Under the pieces are notes generated by a model. That model made no database searches. It saw only the letters and a program-made list of their open reading frames with translations, and was not told the origin of the DNA. A stretch of 64,000 nucleotides of DNA, taken from contig NZ_QXHD01000004.1 of assembly GCF_011009555.1 (NCBI RefSeq), positions 846,737 to 910,736 of the forward strand. The letters are read 5' to 3'. Origin of the DNA: Adonisia turfae CCMR0081 (lineage in GTDB: Bacteria; Cyanobacteriota; Cyanobacteriia; Phormidesmidales; Phormidesmidaceae). The translations under genes were made by a program, and so were the position numbers. This document shows, piece by piece, positions 9,619 through 18,407 of the stretch (its first letter is position 1; each line of letters opens with the position of its first letter).

Positions 9619-9715
9619 AATCTTTCGGCGTTACTGCTCCTCAGGAAGATTTAATCTGAAAAACATAGGCCTCGAATAAGCTTGCCAGATAGAAGATATT
9701 ATGTAGTTCTATGCT

Positions 9716-9735
9716 GGGGAGGTAATTGCCTCCCC
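9716..9735. promoter_or_regulatory. Perfect 7-bp hairpin containing a GGAGG sequence
   Basis: GGGGAGG, a 6-base loop, then CCTCCCC. No T-run follows, so it is not an ordinary terminator for the small gene upstream. The left arm holds a Shine-Dalgarno-like GGAGG that would be paired when the hairpin forms. It lies 14 bases before a GTG and about 32 bases before the ATGATG of the lipoprotein gene. Masking of the ribosome-binding site is possible. Confidence 0.5.
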
Positions 9736-9754
9736 AGTGATTGTTATAGATATC

Positions 9755-10288
9755 ATGATGGTTTGTATGACTGCTATTACCCGTAGGCTGATGATAAGCA
9801 TTATGGTTCCATGTTTATCATTCATTGGCAGCTGTGTCGTTGAGGATTCGGTATCGTCACAGGTGATAGCAGAGCAAACTCAGGCAAGTAACAATATGGA
9901 ACAGGGCATTCAGGGCAAAGTGATCCAGCTGTCTGGTGATTTTATGCCACAGCTTGGAGCTACAGGAGAGTCACAAAATAGTCAGTCTGCTCTAGCTACC
10001 AATGTTTGGGTATTTACTGGCAAAATTCAGCCAGAAATTCTCGATCCTCAGTGGATATCAACGGTAAATGCGAGGGACCATGCTCAGTTGTTACAGGTTG
10101 TTGAGTCAGACAGCAATGGTGAGTTTTCCATTGCTCTAGAGCCCGGTGTCTATACTCTTTTCTCTCAAAATAACGAGGCTTTATATCTTAATTCTTTTGA
10201 TGGTGAGGGCTATTATGCTTCTGTTGATGTCAAAACAGGGGCTATTAGCGCTGTTGAACTCGTGAATAGTGAAGGAGCTGTTTTCTAG
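9755..10288 (+). CDS. Putative lipoprotein, function unknown
   Basis: About 177 residues. After a short basic stretch (TRR) there is a hydrophobic segment ending in FIGSC, which fits a lipoprotein signal peptide with the Cys as acylated residue. The mature protein is polar; its second half (SNGEFSIALEPGVYTLF) resembles a small carboxypeptidase-regulatory-like beta-sandwich motif. The start is uncertain: GTG at 9737, ATG at 9755 or 9758, or ATG at 9767 all keep the frame, and the last gives the most typical signal peptide. No obvious operon partner; probably anchored in the periplasm. Confidence 0.6.
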   Translation: MMVCMTAITRRLMISIMVPCLSFIGSCVVEDSVSSQVIAEQTQASNNMEQGIQGKVIQLSGDFMPQLGATGESQNSQSALATNVWVFTGKIQPEILDPQWISTVNARDHAQLLQVVESDSNGEFSIALEPGVYTLFSQNNEALYLNSFDGEGYYASVDVKTGAISAVELVNSEGAVF

Positions 10289-10367
10289 AGACTGATTGAT
10301 TAGAGGTTCAAGCCCTTTGTTTTGTATTGATTCCTAAGAGACCTTCCTGGACTGGCTGCGTGGAATT

Positions 10368-10679
10368 ATGGTGCTAGAAGTCGCTATTTTGAATGTGAAG
10401 TCAGGAGAGGCTGTCGCGTTTGAACAAGCATTTTTGCAAGCTCAATCGATTATTAGTTCTATGAATGGCTATGTTAGTCATCAGCTACAGAAGTGCATGG
10501 AGCAAGAGAATCGCTATATCTTGCTGGTGACATGGCAAACCTTGGAAGATCATACTCAAGGTTTTAGACAGTCAGCTGAATATCAGCGATGGAAAGCCTT
10601 GCTTCATCACTTTTATGATCCATTTCCTGTGGTTGAGCATTACCAATTGCTCGCAGGCAACAAGAGGTTGGAAAGCTAA
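10368..10679 (+). CDS. Antibiotic biosynthesis monooxygenase (ABM) domain protein
   Basis: 103 residues forming one ferredoxin-like ABM domain: an opening strand VLEVAILNVKSG, a helix with FEQAF, then GYVSHQL, RYILLVTWQTLEDH and a closing FPVVEHYQL. Members are small dimeric proteins acting as monooxygenases or stress-related enzymes; the substrate cannot be read from sequence. It follows the lipoprotein gene by 79 bases on the same strand; a functional link is not evident. Confidence 0.85.
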   Translation: MVLEVAILNVKSGEAVAFEQAFLQAQSIISSMNGYVSHQLQKCMEQENRYILLVTWQTLEDHTQGFRQSAEYQRWKALLHHFYDPFPVVEHYQLLAGNKRLES

Positions 10680-10783
10680 ACACTAAAGAGCTGAGCCCCT
10701 AACCAAGAAGCTCAGCCGATTGTTTCGCGCAGATGACTTATACCAAATCCGAAATTATTATCCCCGATTAAAATTGGATAATC

Positions 10784-10816
10784 TCGTAGGGGCAATCCCT
10801 TGTGGTTGCCCTTCGA
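10784..10816. repeat. TCGTAGGGGC...GCCCTTCGA dispersed repeat, copy 2
   Basis: Imperfect inverted repeat between the ABM gene and the convergent aminotransferase gene. Both ends (TCGTAGGGG and GCCCTTCGA) match the copy at 15968-15998, while the centres differ. It may help end transcription of both flanking genes through its hairpin, but no T-tract is seen. Confidence 0.6.
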
Positions 10817-10847
10817 TATCGGGGGCAGGTAACCAGGGATTTTGTAG

Positions 10848-12008
10848 TTAGATGTCTGCCATGACTTTTTCCCAGACTGCCAATAAGCGATCTACATTCT
10901 CGGGCTGGCTGTTGTAGCCCATGAGGCCAATACGCCAAACCTTGCCGCCCAACTCACCGAGACCATTGCCGATCTCTATGTTGTGGTCCTTGAGCAGTTT
11001 GCTAGTCACTGCTTTTGCATCGACACCCTCAGGTACCTTCACAGTTGTCAGGGTGGGTAAGCGATACTCCTTGGGCACGTGGCAGCTCAGACCTAACTCT
11101 GCCAGACCGTCCCAGAGCTTTTCTGCAGTCTGTTGATGACGGTCCCAAGAGTTTTCTAGACCTTCTTCAAGAACTAGACGCAGAGCTTCACGAATAGCGT
11201 AGGTCATGTTGACAGGAGCTGTGTGGTGATAAGTACGCCCCTGGCCCCAGTAGTTGCGCAGTAGGGAAATATCTAGATACCAATTGGCCACTTTAGTCTG
11301 ACGTTTGTCCAGCTTTTGCAAGGCCCGTTCACCCATGGTAAATGGAGAGCTTCCGGGAGGACAGCTCAGACCTTTTTGGCTGCAGCTATAGGCCATATCC
11401 ACTTTCCATTCATCTAAGAAGATGGGGACACCGCCGAGGCTTGTAACGGTATCAACCAATAGCAGACAGTCAAACTCACGACACAAGTCACCCACACCTT
11501 CGAGGGGCTGACGCGCACCTGTAGAGGTTTCAGCGTGGACCAAGGCTAAGATGGCTGGACGATGCTCTTCCAGGGCCGCACGCAATTCGCTAAGGCTGAA
11601 TACTTCACCCCAAGGCTTACTTATGCTGCGGACGTCGGCACGGTAGCGACCGGCCATATCAAATAGGCGATTACCAAAGTATCCGTTGATGCCCACTAAG
11701 ACCACATCACCAGGTTCTATCGTATTGGCCAGGGTGGCTTCCATCGCTGCTGAGCCGGTGCCACTGATGGGCAGGGTCATGGGGTTTTCAGTTTGCCAGA
11801 CGTAGCGCATCATGGCCTGCACTTCGTCCATCAAGTCGAGGTAAACCGGATCTAAATGGCCGATGGGCTGACGGTTCATGGCCGCTACAACATCGGGGTT
11901 GGAGTTGGAGGGGCCAGGACCTAGGAGTAGTCGCTCAGGGATGTCCAGAGCTTTGGGGGTGATGCGAAAAGTTTCATTGACCTTGGGTCGGGATGCAGTC
12001 AGACTCAT
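10848..12008 (-). CDS. Alanine/serine-glyoxylate aminotransferase
   Basis: 386 residues, a full-length class V PLP aminotransferase. The N-terminus RLLLGPGPSNSNPDV is the family signature. The PLP lysine is in YSCSQKGLSCPPG near residue 205, preceded by LLLVDTVTSLGG, which holds the PLP-nitrogen-binding Asp. The enzyme transfers an amino group to glyoxylate, giving glycine, and serves photorespiratory recycling of glycolate in cyanobacteria. The donor (alanine or serine) cannot be decided from sequence. It is monocistronic, divergent from the NlpC/P60 gene. Confidence 0.9.
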   Translation of the reverse strand: MSLTASRPKVNETFRITPKALDIPERLLLGPGPSNSNPDVVAAMNRQPIGHLDPVYLDLMDEVQAMMRYVWQTENPMTLPISGTGSAAMEATLANTIEPGDVVLVGINGYFGNRLFDMAGRYRADVRSISKPWGEVFSLSELRAALEEHRPAILALVHAETSTGARQPLEGVGDLCREFDCLLLVDTVTSLGGVPIFLDEWKVDMAYSCSQKGLSCPPGSSPFTMGERALQKLDKRQTKVANWYLDISLLRNYWGQGRTYHHTAPVNMTYAIREALRLVLEEGLENSWDRHQQTAEKLWDGLAELGLSCHVPKEYRLPTLTTVKVPEGVDAKAVTSKLLKDHNIEIGNGLGELGGKVWRIGLMGYNSQPENVDRLLAVWEKVMADI

Positions 12009-12214
12009 AACGATTATTAGCGGACAGCGATGGTGATATCTAGCAAACGGTAGCTAAGGCGACAAAATATTTTTTTCATTGTCTGATGTAATGGCTCATT
12101 CGTTAAATCAAGACACTAAATAAAAGCGGTAGCTATGATATGTGACGCTTTGCATTACAGTATTTGCGACAGAAGACGTTGGTGCTCTGGGATCAGGGTG
12201 GAGGGAGTGAGCAA

Positions 12215-12922
12215 ATGCAATTGGAGGAATTAAAGAACCGCTGGCGGTTGGCCCCTGGGACTGAATATCGTTGCGATCGCACCCTCAACCTTTACAAAAC
12301 CCCCACAGCTGCCGAATTAGTCACCCAGGCTGCAGCGGGACGTCAGCTAAAAATTGTGGCCATTGAAGCTAATAGCTTGCATGTGATGCTCTGTGCTGAC
12401 GATTATCCAGGCTGGCTGCGATTAGGCGATGTAGATGCCCTTGACTTAGCGAGTGCGCCTTACCATGCTCTGATGGTTACCCGACCTGATGTGGAACAGG
12501 CAATTCCTGGAGCCATTGCCTTTGCCGAGGCGGCCATGGCTGTGCCCAATGAATATTTGTGGGGAGGCACTGTAGCCCCAAACTATGACTGTTCTGGTCT
12601 GGTGCAGGCGGCCTTTGCTGCGGTGGGCGTGCCGCTGCCCCGTGATTCCTATCAACAGGAGGACTTTACGGACACGATTGAGATCGGTGAGTTGCTGCCA
12701 GGGGATCTGATCTTTTTCGGTACTCCAGAGCGGACCACCCATGTAGCCCTGCATCTGGACCAGGGGCGCTATATTCACAGTTCGGGTAAAGACCAGGGCC
12801 GCAACGGCATTGGCATTGACTCAATTTTTGATCTGAGCAATCCCGTTAGCCAGGCTTACCACATCCAATATCGGTGTTGTGGCCGTATTATGAAGGGCTA
12901 TGCACCCCAGAAGACACACTGA
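12215..12922 (+). CDS. NlpC/P60 cell-wall endopeptidase with SH3b domain
   Basis: 235 residues. The first ~75 form an SH3b-like domain (TEYRCDRTLNLYKTP, GWLRLGD). The C-terminal NlpC/P60 domain has the catalytic Cys in NYDCSGLVQAAF, one His in THVALHL and another in YIHSSG. Cyanobacterial enzymes of this architecture cleave the gamma-D-glutamyl to diamino-acid bond in murein peptides. No signal peptide is seen, which suggests work on recycled cytoplasmic peptides or non-classical export. The upstream TTG frame at 12164 is less likely: the ATG at 12215 has GGAGGGAG at good distance. Confidence 0.9.
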   Translation: MQLEELKNRWRLAPGTEYRCDRTLNLYKTPTAAELVTQAAAGRQLKIVAIEANSLHVMLCADDYPGWLRLGDVDALDLASAPYHALMVTRPDVEQAIPGAIAFAEAAMAVPNEYLWGGTVAPNYDCSGLVQAAFAAVGVPLPRDSYQQEDFTDTIEIGELLPGDLIFFGTPERTTHVALHLDQGRYIHSSGKDQGRNGIGIDSIFDLSNPVSQAYHIQYRCCGRIMKGYAPQKTH

Positions 12923-13067
12923 TAGGTAATGTGTTGATACTGTGTGCTAAACCTATATCCAAATACCTGGCTCAAATTCAAAGTCTGGATTTCAAAACCT
13001 GGAGTTTTAATGGTGAACACGGTTTAATACTCGTGAACACGGCCCAATTGTTTCACACCGACGTTTT

Positions 13068-14396
13068 ATGCGCTGGTTTCCTATATCTATGGTTAAACGC
13101 ATCTTTCGCTGGTTCTTATTTGGCGGCATTCTATTTTTCTTGGCCAAAACGCTTAAGGATCATTGGCAAGAAGTTAGAACCCTTGAAATTACTAGCGCTA
13201 CATTGTCCCTGTTAACCATAGCTTTGGGCATAAGCTTGATTGCTCACATCTGGTCGGGATGGGTCTGGCATTTAATCTTAAAGACCATTGGCCAGCCTCG
13301 AGATGGCCGCTGGTCTACAGCGATTTACCTGAAAACTAACATTGCCAAATATTTACCGGGTAATGTGTGGCATTTTTATGGTCGTGTGCTGGCGCTGAAG
13401 TCATCAGGGTCGTCCACAGGTGCAGCCATTGTGGGAGTAGTGCTGGAGCCTGTGCTGATGGCGGCAGCAGCTCTAGGATTAGCGGCTATCAGCTTTAGCT
13501 TGACCGTCGGAAACCAGTGGCTATTGGTGATTCCTCTGGGGGCTTTGGTGGCCATGCTGGTGGCGATTCATCCCCGTTTTCTTAACCCCCTACTACGTAA
13601 GTTGGGCAAAGCAAAAGCTCAGTCCCAGGGCTTAACGGTGATTACCAGTACGCTGCGGATGCAGTCTTATCCATGGCACTCGCTTTTGGGAGAACTGGGG
13701 TTTGTCTTCCTCCGGGGCATGGGTTTTATTATGACGATTGTGGCGCTGCAGCAGGGGCTGCAACCCAGTCAGTTTTTCACGATTTTAGGTTCGTTTAGTT
13801 TGGCCTGGTTATTGGGCCTGTTAGTGCCTGGTGCTCCCGGTGGGGTGGGTGTGTTTGAAGCAGTTGCGATCGCACTCCTGGGTAATCAGCTACCCAACGG
13901 CCTGCTGATCAGCAGTGTCGCCCTCTACCGACTGGTGAGCACCATGGCCGAAGCCCTTGGAGCTGGCCTTATTTGGCTAGAAGAACGGATTGCCGATGTT
14001 ATGGCACCCATGGCCAATATGAGAAAGCGGCTTTTATTATTGCCACCTGCCAAGGATGACATTTCTTATGAAGCAGATGAGCCAATGTCCGCTTTGCTCG
14101 AAACAGATCCGCAGGAGATATCCGAGGTTTCCTATGTAGTCCCTCCTCAGGAACCGTCTTCGTCTGAAGAGACATCCCTCCCAGAAATCACCATGTATGG
14201 TGAAGATCCTGACGCTGATGACTTAGAGGGAGATTTTGTCGGTGACGAACTGAGCGAGGACCCTGGGGAAGATGCCCCTGCCCCTGTGGATTTAAACAAG
14301 TCAGGTCCCATGCTGCCATCTTTTGTTCCCCAGGCCTTTAAGGGGGAAGGAGAACCTACTTCAAAGTCTTTTTCCCCTAGAAATAGTAGTTATTAG
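13068..14396 (+). CDS. Lysylphosphatidylglycerol synthase TM region/UPF0104-family membrane protein
   Basis: 442 residues. Residues 1 to about 310 hold seven or eight hydrophobic segments with the family marks NIAKYLPGNVWHFYGR and LLVPGAPGGVGVFE. The relatives are flippase-like integral membrane proteins (YbhN/AglD type); the transported lipid is unknown. The last ~130 residues are acidic, Ser/Pro/Glu-rich and probably disordered, an extension beyond the usual family length. An ATG seven codons inside, at 13089, is an alternative start. The spacer before the gene has two direct copies of GTGAACACGG. Confidence 0.85.
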   Translation: MRWFPISMVKRIFRWFLFGGILFFLAKTLKDHWQEVRTLEITSATLSLLTIALGISLIAHIWSGWVWHLILKTIGQPRDGRWSTAIYLKTNIAKYLPGNVWHFYGRVLALKSSGSSTGAAIVGVVLEPVLMAAAALGLAAISFSLTVGNQWLLVIPLGALVAMLVAIHPRFLNPLLRKLGKAKAQSQGLTVITSTLRMQSYPWHSLLGELGFVFLRGMGFIMTIVALQQGLQPSQFFTILGSFSLAWLLGLLVPGAPGGVGVFEAVAIALLGNQLPNGLLISSVALYRLVSTMAEALGAGLIWLEERIADVMAPMANMRKRLLLLPPAKDDISYEADEPMSALLETDPQEISEVSYVVPPQEPSSSEETSLPEITMYGEDPDADDLEGDFVGDELSEDPGEDAPAPVDLNKSGPMLPSFVPQAFKGEGEPTSKSFSPRNSSY

Positions 14397-14454
14397 CATT
14401 AGTTTTAAGTTCTAAGTTTTGAGTAGGAAGTGATATGGGAAGTTTAGGCTCTTG

Positions 14455-15447
14455 TCAGTTGTTTTGCAGCAGGCCTGTGACTCGATCAACAATGTAGTTG
14501 GCCGTCTGTTCTAAAAACATCAAATCTAAGGTATCGACAGTATCGCTGGCTTGATGGTAGTTGGGGTTGCGAAAGTTAGCGGTGTCACTCACCATGACGG
14601 CTCCAATGCCTTTTAGCCAGAAGGGGGCATGGTCGCTACGGAATAGATCTGGCATAAAGGGCAGTACTCCGATGGGGACTGGTAATGTGACTGCCTTGAG
14701 GGATGAGTCCGATGCAGTGGCGGGCTTAGTCTCAGTTTCAGTGGCAAAGGTCGCTAACAGGTCTGGATGATCGGTATCACCAATCACGCCAATAAAGTCT
14801 CCTGTGGATGGTAAATCTTGTTGTTCTAACCCTGGTGGGTAGGTTTGGCAGCCGGTTTCATAACAGGCGTACCCTAGCATTTCTAGAATAACTGCACCCG
14901 CTAACCCATCAAGGTTAGCGGCATCATTAACAAATGCATTACTCCCTAACAGACCAGCTCCTTCTGGCTGCAACTCTTCCTGATCAAAAAAGACGACCTG
15001 TAGGGTTTTATGGGTGGGGTAGTCGGCAAACAGTCGGGCAATTTCTAACGCGGTGACGACAGCGCTGCCATTGTCGTCTGCGCCGGGGGACCCTGCCACT
15101 GAGTCATAGTGTGCGCCGACTAGAATTTTTTGCTCCGGTGTTTGGGTACCTGGGCGAATAACGCTGAGATTAGTGCCTACACTATCGCCAGAGCCGAAGG
15201 TTTGGGTGCTGGGTTCGTAGCCGTAGCTTTGGAGTTCTTTGATCAAGTAGGTGCGGGTGCGGGCCAGGGCAATGTTGGTGTAGCGTTCAGCGGCCAGGGT
15301 TTGAAGGTGCGATCGCAACCGCCCGCTATCCACCATGAGGCCTTGGGGTTGGGCTTTGGAGGATACCTCATAAAACATAAACATGCCGACGGCTAAGGTC
15401 AGTAAGCCTAGCCACAGTCCTACTCGACGCCTAAATTGATTGCCCAT
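14455..15447 (-). CDS. M28-family zinc aminopeptidase, exported or membrane-anchored
   Basis: 330 residues. An N-terminal hydrophobic segment (LGLLTLAVGMFMFYEV) acts as signal or anchor. The M28 metal ligands are visible: His in GAHYDSVAG, Asp in PGADDNGSAV, the catalytic Glu pair in DQEELQPEG, and a late His in NYHQASDTVDT. Such enzymes remove N-terminal amino acids from peptides, here probably in the periplasm. The gene converges with the membrane protein gene before it and diverges from the VanZ gene; only 14 bases separate the two 5' ends if the longest VanZ frame is used. Confidence 0.9.
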   Translation of the reverse strand: MGNQFRRRVGLWLGLLTLAVGMFMFYEVSSKAQPQGLMVDSGRLRSHLQTLAAERYTNIALARTRTYLIKELQSYGYEPSTQTFGSGDSVGTNLSVIRPGTQTPEQKILVGAHYDSVAGSPGADDNGSAVVTALEIARLFADYPTHKTLQVVFFDQEELQPEGAGLLGSNAFVNDAANLDGLAGAVILEMLGYACYETGCQTYPPGLEQQDLPSTGDFIGVIGDTDHPDLLATFATETETKPATASDSSLKAVTLPVPIGVLPFMPDLFRSDHAPFWLKGIGAVMVSDTANFRNPNYHQASDTVDTLDLMFLEQTANYIVDRVTGLLQNN

Positions 15448-15461
15448 AACCTATATCAATT

Positions 15462-15944
15462 GTGGTTGATGTATCCGATATGGAGATGTTGCCCACTGTA
15501 GATAGCGATACTGAAAACCGTCTATCAGCAGCTTATTTCTATTTTATGAAAACGTCATCGAAACTTGGTCAGTCTAACCAGCGCAATGTTGTTTGGCTAG
15601 CAGTGGGCTATGGTGGATTATTTTTACTGATTCTGTGGGCCGCTTACACCAATAATTTACCGCTCAAGTTACTGGGGAGAATCCCCTACTACGACAAGAT
15701 TGGCCATGTGGTGCTTTATGCTCTAGCCAGCTATTTGGGCCATCGAGTGCTAAATCGACGTCACTTCAAAGGCATACGATATTTACCCATTTTCCCAGTG
15801 CTGTTTAGCTTGGTGATGACGGCAGAAGAGATTGTGCAAGGCCTATCTCCCTATCGAACACTGGATTCCCTCGATTTGGTGTGCAGTTTAGGCGGTGTCG
15901 TGTTGGGCTATTTTCTGGCCCAAGGCCCTGGAAAACGCAGTTAG
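15462..15944 (+). CDS. VanZ-like membrane protein
   Basis: Up to 160 residues with about four membrane helices and the VanZ pattern: DKIGHVVLYALASYLGHRVL, FSLVMTAEEIVQGLSP, and RTLDSLDLVCSLGGVVLGY. VanZ-like proteins are small membrane proteins of mostly unknown role. The start is uncertain: GTG at 15462, ATG at 15480, or ATG at 15546. The last leaves about 15 residues before the first helix and is plausible. Confidence 0.8.
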   Translation: MVDVSDMEMLPTVDSDTENRLSAAYFYFMKTSSKLGQSNQRNVVWLAVGYGGLFLLILWAAYTNNLPLKLLGRIPYYDKIGHVVLYALASYLGHRVLNRRHFKGIRYLPIFPVLFSLVMTAEEIVQGLSPYRTLDSLDLVCSLGGVVLGYFLAQGPGKRS

Positions 15945-15967
15945 AGATTTGTTAAAAAGCATATCCA

Positions 15968-15998
15968 TCGTAGGGGTGCACCGCCGTGCGCCCTTCGA
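15968..15998. repeat. TCGTAGGGG...GCCCTTCGA dispersed repeat, copy 3
   Basis: A hairpin-forming element with a GTGCACCGCCGTGCGC centre and the same outer sequences as the copy at 10784-10816. It lies just after the VanZ gene and before the coiled-coil pair. Confidence 0.65.
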
Positions 15999-16119
15999 CA
16001 TGTACGCTATAAATAACTTTGATAGACGGCGAGAGTTAAGTTTAATCAGGATCTGCATTGCTGCATGGACCCATCGGTGCAAGAATTAGTCCAATGATGC
16101 GTCAGCTGGAGTCATCGTG

Positions 16120-17118
16120 ATGGTTGCATCGCAGGATAGTAACGAACAGGTTTTAGCGGCCTTCCAGAAAATTCTTGCAGACCGCAAAAAGCTAGGGTCC
16201 CGAATTGCCACAAAAGAGCAGGAAGCTGCAGCTGCCAAAAATGCACAGATGCTGGATGTGGCATCTGCCTATACTGTTGACGGTATTGTTAAAGGCCTAG
16301 CCGATCTGCAACTGGAGTTTGGCAGCATTGTAACTGAGCTATCAGAAAAATTAACCGCTGAATCCTTAAAGCTGGGGGAATTGGATCAGGCCATTGAGAT
16401 CGAAACGCGTCATCTACAAACTCTGAAGCAAATTCGCGTGGTGGCTGACACCCTCCATCTGCTGACCCAAGAGCATCAGGACAAACTCAGAAGCCTTGAG
16501 CAAACCGAAACTGAACAGCAAGCGGCTCTGGAAAAAGAAATGACTGAAGTGCGATCGCACTGGGCTAAAGATCAAGCCGATTTTGAGCAGACCGTGCGCG
16601 AGCAGACAGAGCGGTTAACCAAAGGACGAGAGCGACAAGAAGCAGACTATCAATATGAACTAGAACGAAAGCAAACCGTTGATGCCAATGAGTTTGACGA
16701 GATACGCCGCAATCAAGAGAAAGAATTACAGGATACCGGGCAAGTCAACGACCGGCAGTGGACTGAGCGAGAGAGAATCCTAGAGGAGAATCAGTCCCTT
16801 TTAGAGGACTATCAACAGCGTGTAGATGTCTTCTCAGCTGAGCTCAGTGAGCTAGTCGACATAACGAGAGAAAATGCGGCGACTGCCGTACAGCAGAATG
16901 CAGACGTGCAAGCCGAACTGCTGGAGAAGGAGTGGGAAGCCACCAAACAGGGCTACGAGTTTACCATTCAATCACTGGAACAGAAAATTCAAGAACAAAC
17001 TCAGCAAATTGAAAGCATCAATACTCAATTGCAAGAGACCATGCAGCAGTCCCACACGCTGACTATAAAAGCGTTTGAAAAATCTTCCACGGCTGATTCT
17101 CAAGAAAGAGGAGGTTAG
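16120..17118 (+). CDS. Coiled-coil protein A of a tandem paralogous pair
   Basis: About 332 residues. A short N-terminal helix (VLAAFQKILADRKKL) is followed by a conserved block with FGSIVTELSEKLTAESLKL, then an almost continuous Glu/Gln/Lys-rich coiled coil from about residue 75 to 320. No membrane segment or nucleotide-binding motif. It aligns along its length with the next gene, most clearly in FGS(I/A)V(T/S)ELSEKLT and in the ends (LTIKAFEKSS / LAVKAIEGAS). The stop is one base before the ATG of the next gene, so the two are translationally coupled. Conserved cyanobacterial coiled-coil proteins of this size have been linked to filament formation and cell shape; that role is only a guess here. 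GTG at 16117 directly precedes the ATG. Confidence 0.8.
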   Translation: MVASQDSNEQVLAAFQKILADRKKLGSRIATKEQEAAAAKNAQMLDVASAYTVDGIVKGLADLQLEFGSIVTELSEKLTAESLKLGELDQAIEIETRHLQTLKQIRVVADTLHLLTQEHQDKLRSLEQTETEQQAALEKEMTEVRSHWAKDQADFEQTVREQTERLTKGRERQEADYQYELERKQTVDANEFDEIRRNQEKELQDTGQVNDRQWTERERILEENQSLLEDYQQRVDVFSAELSELVDITRENAATAVQQNADVQAELLEKEWEATKQGYEFTIQSLEQKIQEQTQQIESINTQLQETMQQSHTLTIKAFEKSSTADSQERGG

Positions 17119-17119
17119 C

Positions 17120-18214
17120 ATGACCGATATACCAACGAATAGAAATACAAAAGCGCAGATTCTAGACGCTTATAATGAATTGCTCAAAGAACGAAATAAG
17201 CTAGAAAAGCAGCTCGACAAACTACAGCAAGAGCCAAAGGCAAGTCCCACAACCGTTGTAGAGACAAAACCCTCTGAACCTGTGAAAAAAATGAGCCAGC
17301 AGCCCGTCGATCAACCACAGGACAAAATGACCGCTACCATCAACACCCTGGCTGGGTTACACGCGGGATTTGGTAGTGCCGTCAGTGAGCTGTCCGAAAA
17401 GCTGACTTCGAAAGCGGCTCAACTACAGGCTCTCCGGTTAGCCGTTGCCGAGGAACTGGCGCAACTGGAGGCTTTGCACAATTTAGATGATATCCAAGCC
17501 GATACCCTGGATACCCTAATCCAAACCTGTGAAGACAACAGTAAAGCCTTTGAATCCGACTTTAATCAAAGGAGTGACACCCTCGAAAATGAACTACAGG
17601 ACCTGAAACAGTCCTGGGCAAAGGAGCAGGAGGAGCATAAGCGTTCTGTGAAAGAGCGTGATGAAGAACAGCAGAAAACCAGTCAGCGGGAGGCTGAAGA
17701 GTACGACTATACTCTCAATCTCCAGCGTAGTTTGGCGCAGACGGAATACGATCAGGCTCAAGAGGAACGTTATAGGGAATTAGCAGAGGCTAAGCAGACC
17801 CTGGAGGAACAGTGGGCTGAACGGGAAAAAGCCATTGCTCTTCAAGAACAACAATTTGCTGAGCTAAAGGCCCAAGTCGAAGCCTTTGAGAAAGAAAAAG
17901 CAACGGCCATCAAGCAGGCCAAGGCAGAAGGAGAACAAACAGCCGGTGCCCAGACAAAAATAGCAGTGGATCTGCGCAATAAGGAATTGGATGGCTTTAA
18001 GCGTGTGTATGAACTGAGGATTCAGGCCCTGGAACAAACGATCACGACCAGTGAGGAACGGATTCAGACCTTATCGAAACAGCTGGCGGCAGCCCTAAAA
18101 CAAGTTCAGGATTTGGCAGTGAAAGCCATTGAAGGCGCATCAACTATTCAATCCTTTGAGGCGTTTAAGTCCCTGGCAATGGAACAGGCCAAAACCCAAA
18201 TGAAAGGGAAATAG
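17120..18214 (+). CDS. Coiled-coil protein B of a tandem paralogous pair
   Basis: 364 residues. The ATG is preceded by GAGGAGG inside the last codons of the first gene, which fixes the start and shows coupling. Residues 1-70 form a helix plus a Pro/Lys/Gln-rich spacer absent from the partner. From about residue 85 (LAGLHAGFGSAVSELSEKLT) it parallels the partner: a shared head, then a long coiled coil to residue 330. Equal stoichiometry and hetero-assembly are inferred from the coupling and shared heads. No enzymatic motif. The 190 bases after the gene contain no feature before the restriction debris. Confidence 0.8.
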   Translation: MTDIPTNRNTKAQILDAYNELLKERNKLEKQLDKLQQEPKASPTTVVETKPSEPVKKMSQQPVDQPQDKMTATINTLAGLHAGFGSAVSELSEKLTSKAAQLQALRLAVAEELAQLEALHNLDDIQADTLDTLIQTCEDNSKAFESDFNQRSDTLENELQDLKQSWAKEQEEHKRSVKERDEEQQKTSQREAEEYDYTLNLQRSLAQTEYDQAQEERYRELAEAKQTLEEQWAEREKAIALQEQQFAELKAQVEAFEKEKATAIKQAKAEGEQTAGAQTKIAVDLRNKELDGFKRVYELRIQALEQTITTSEERIQTLSKQLAAALKQVQDLAVKAIEGASTIQSFEAFKSLAMEQAKTQMKGK

Positions 18215-18407
18215 TCTAGTCGGTAGCGGCACATTTTGCGAATGCGGCAGCATCCTTGTATTTCCCTGGTTGCATCATTCTGACGTGGAGTAGCTCGCCT
18301 GTAAAAATGGATAGATACACCTATTGATATTGATAAGTTTTTGTTCGTACAAGGGAACCTTAAACCTGAGCTAATTCCCCATCATCCCCGCAGTCAGGGC
18401 CATTCCT

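Noticed and set aside
12874-13215. A 113-codon frame overlapping the NlpC/P60 and membrane-protein genes
   Set aside because: It overlaps both genes in another frame and shows no domain; the genes on either side are well supported.
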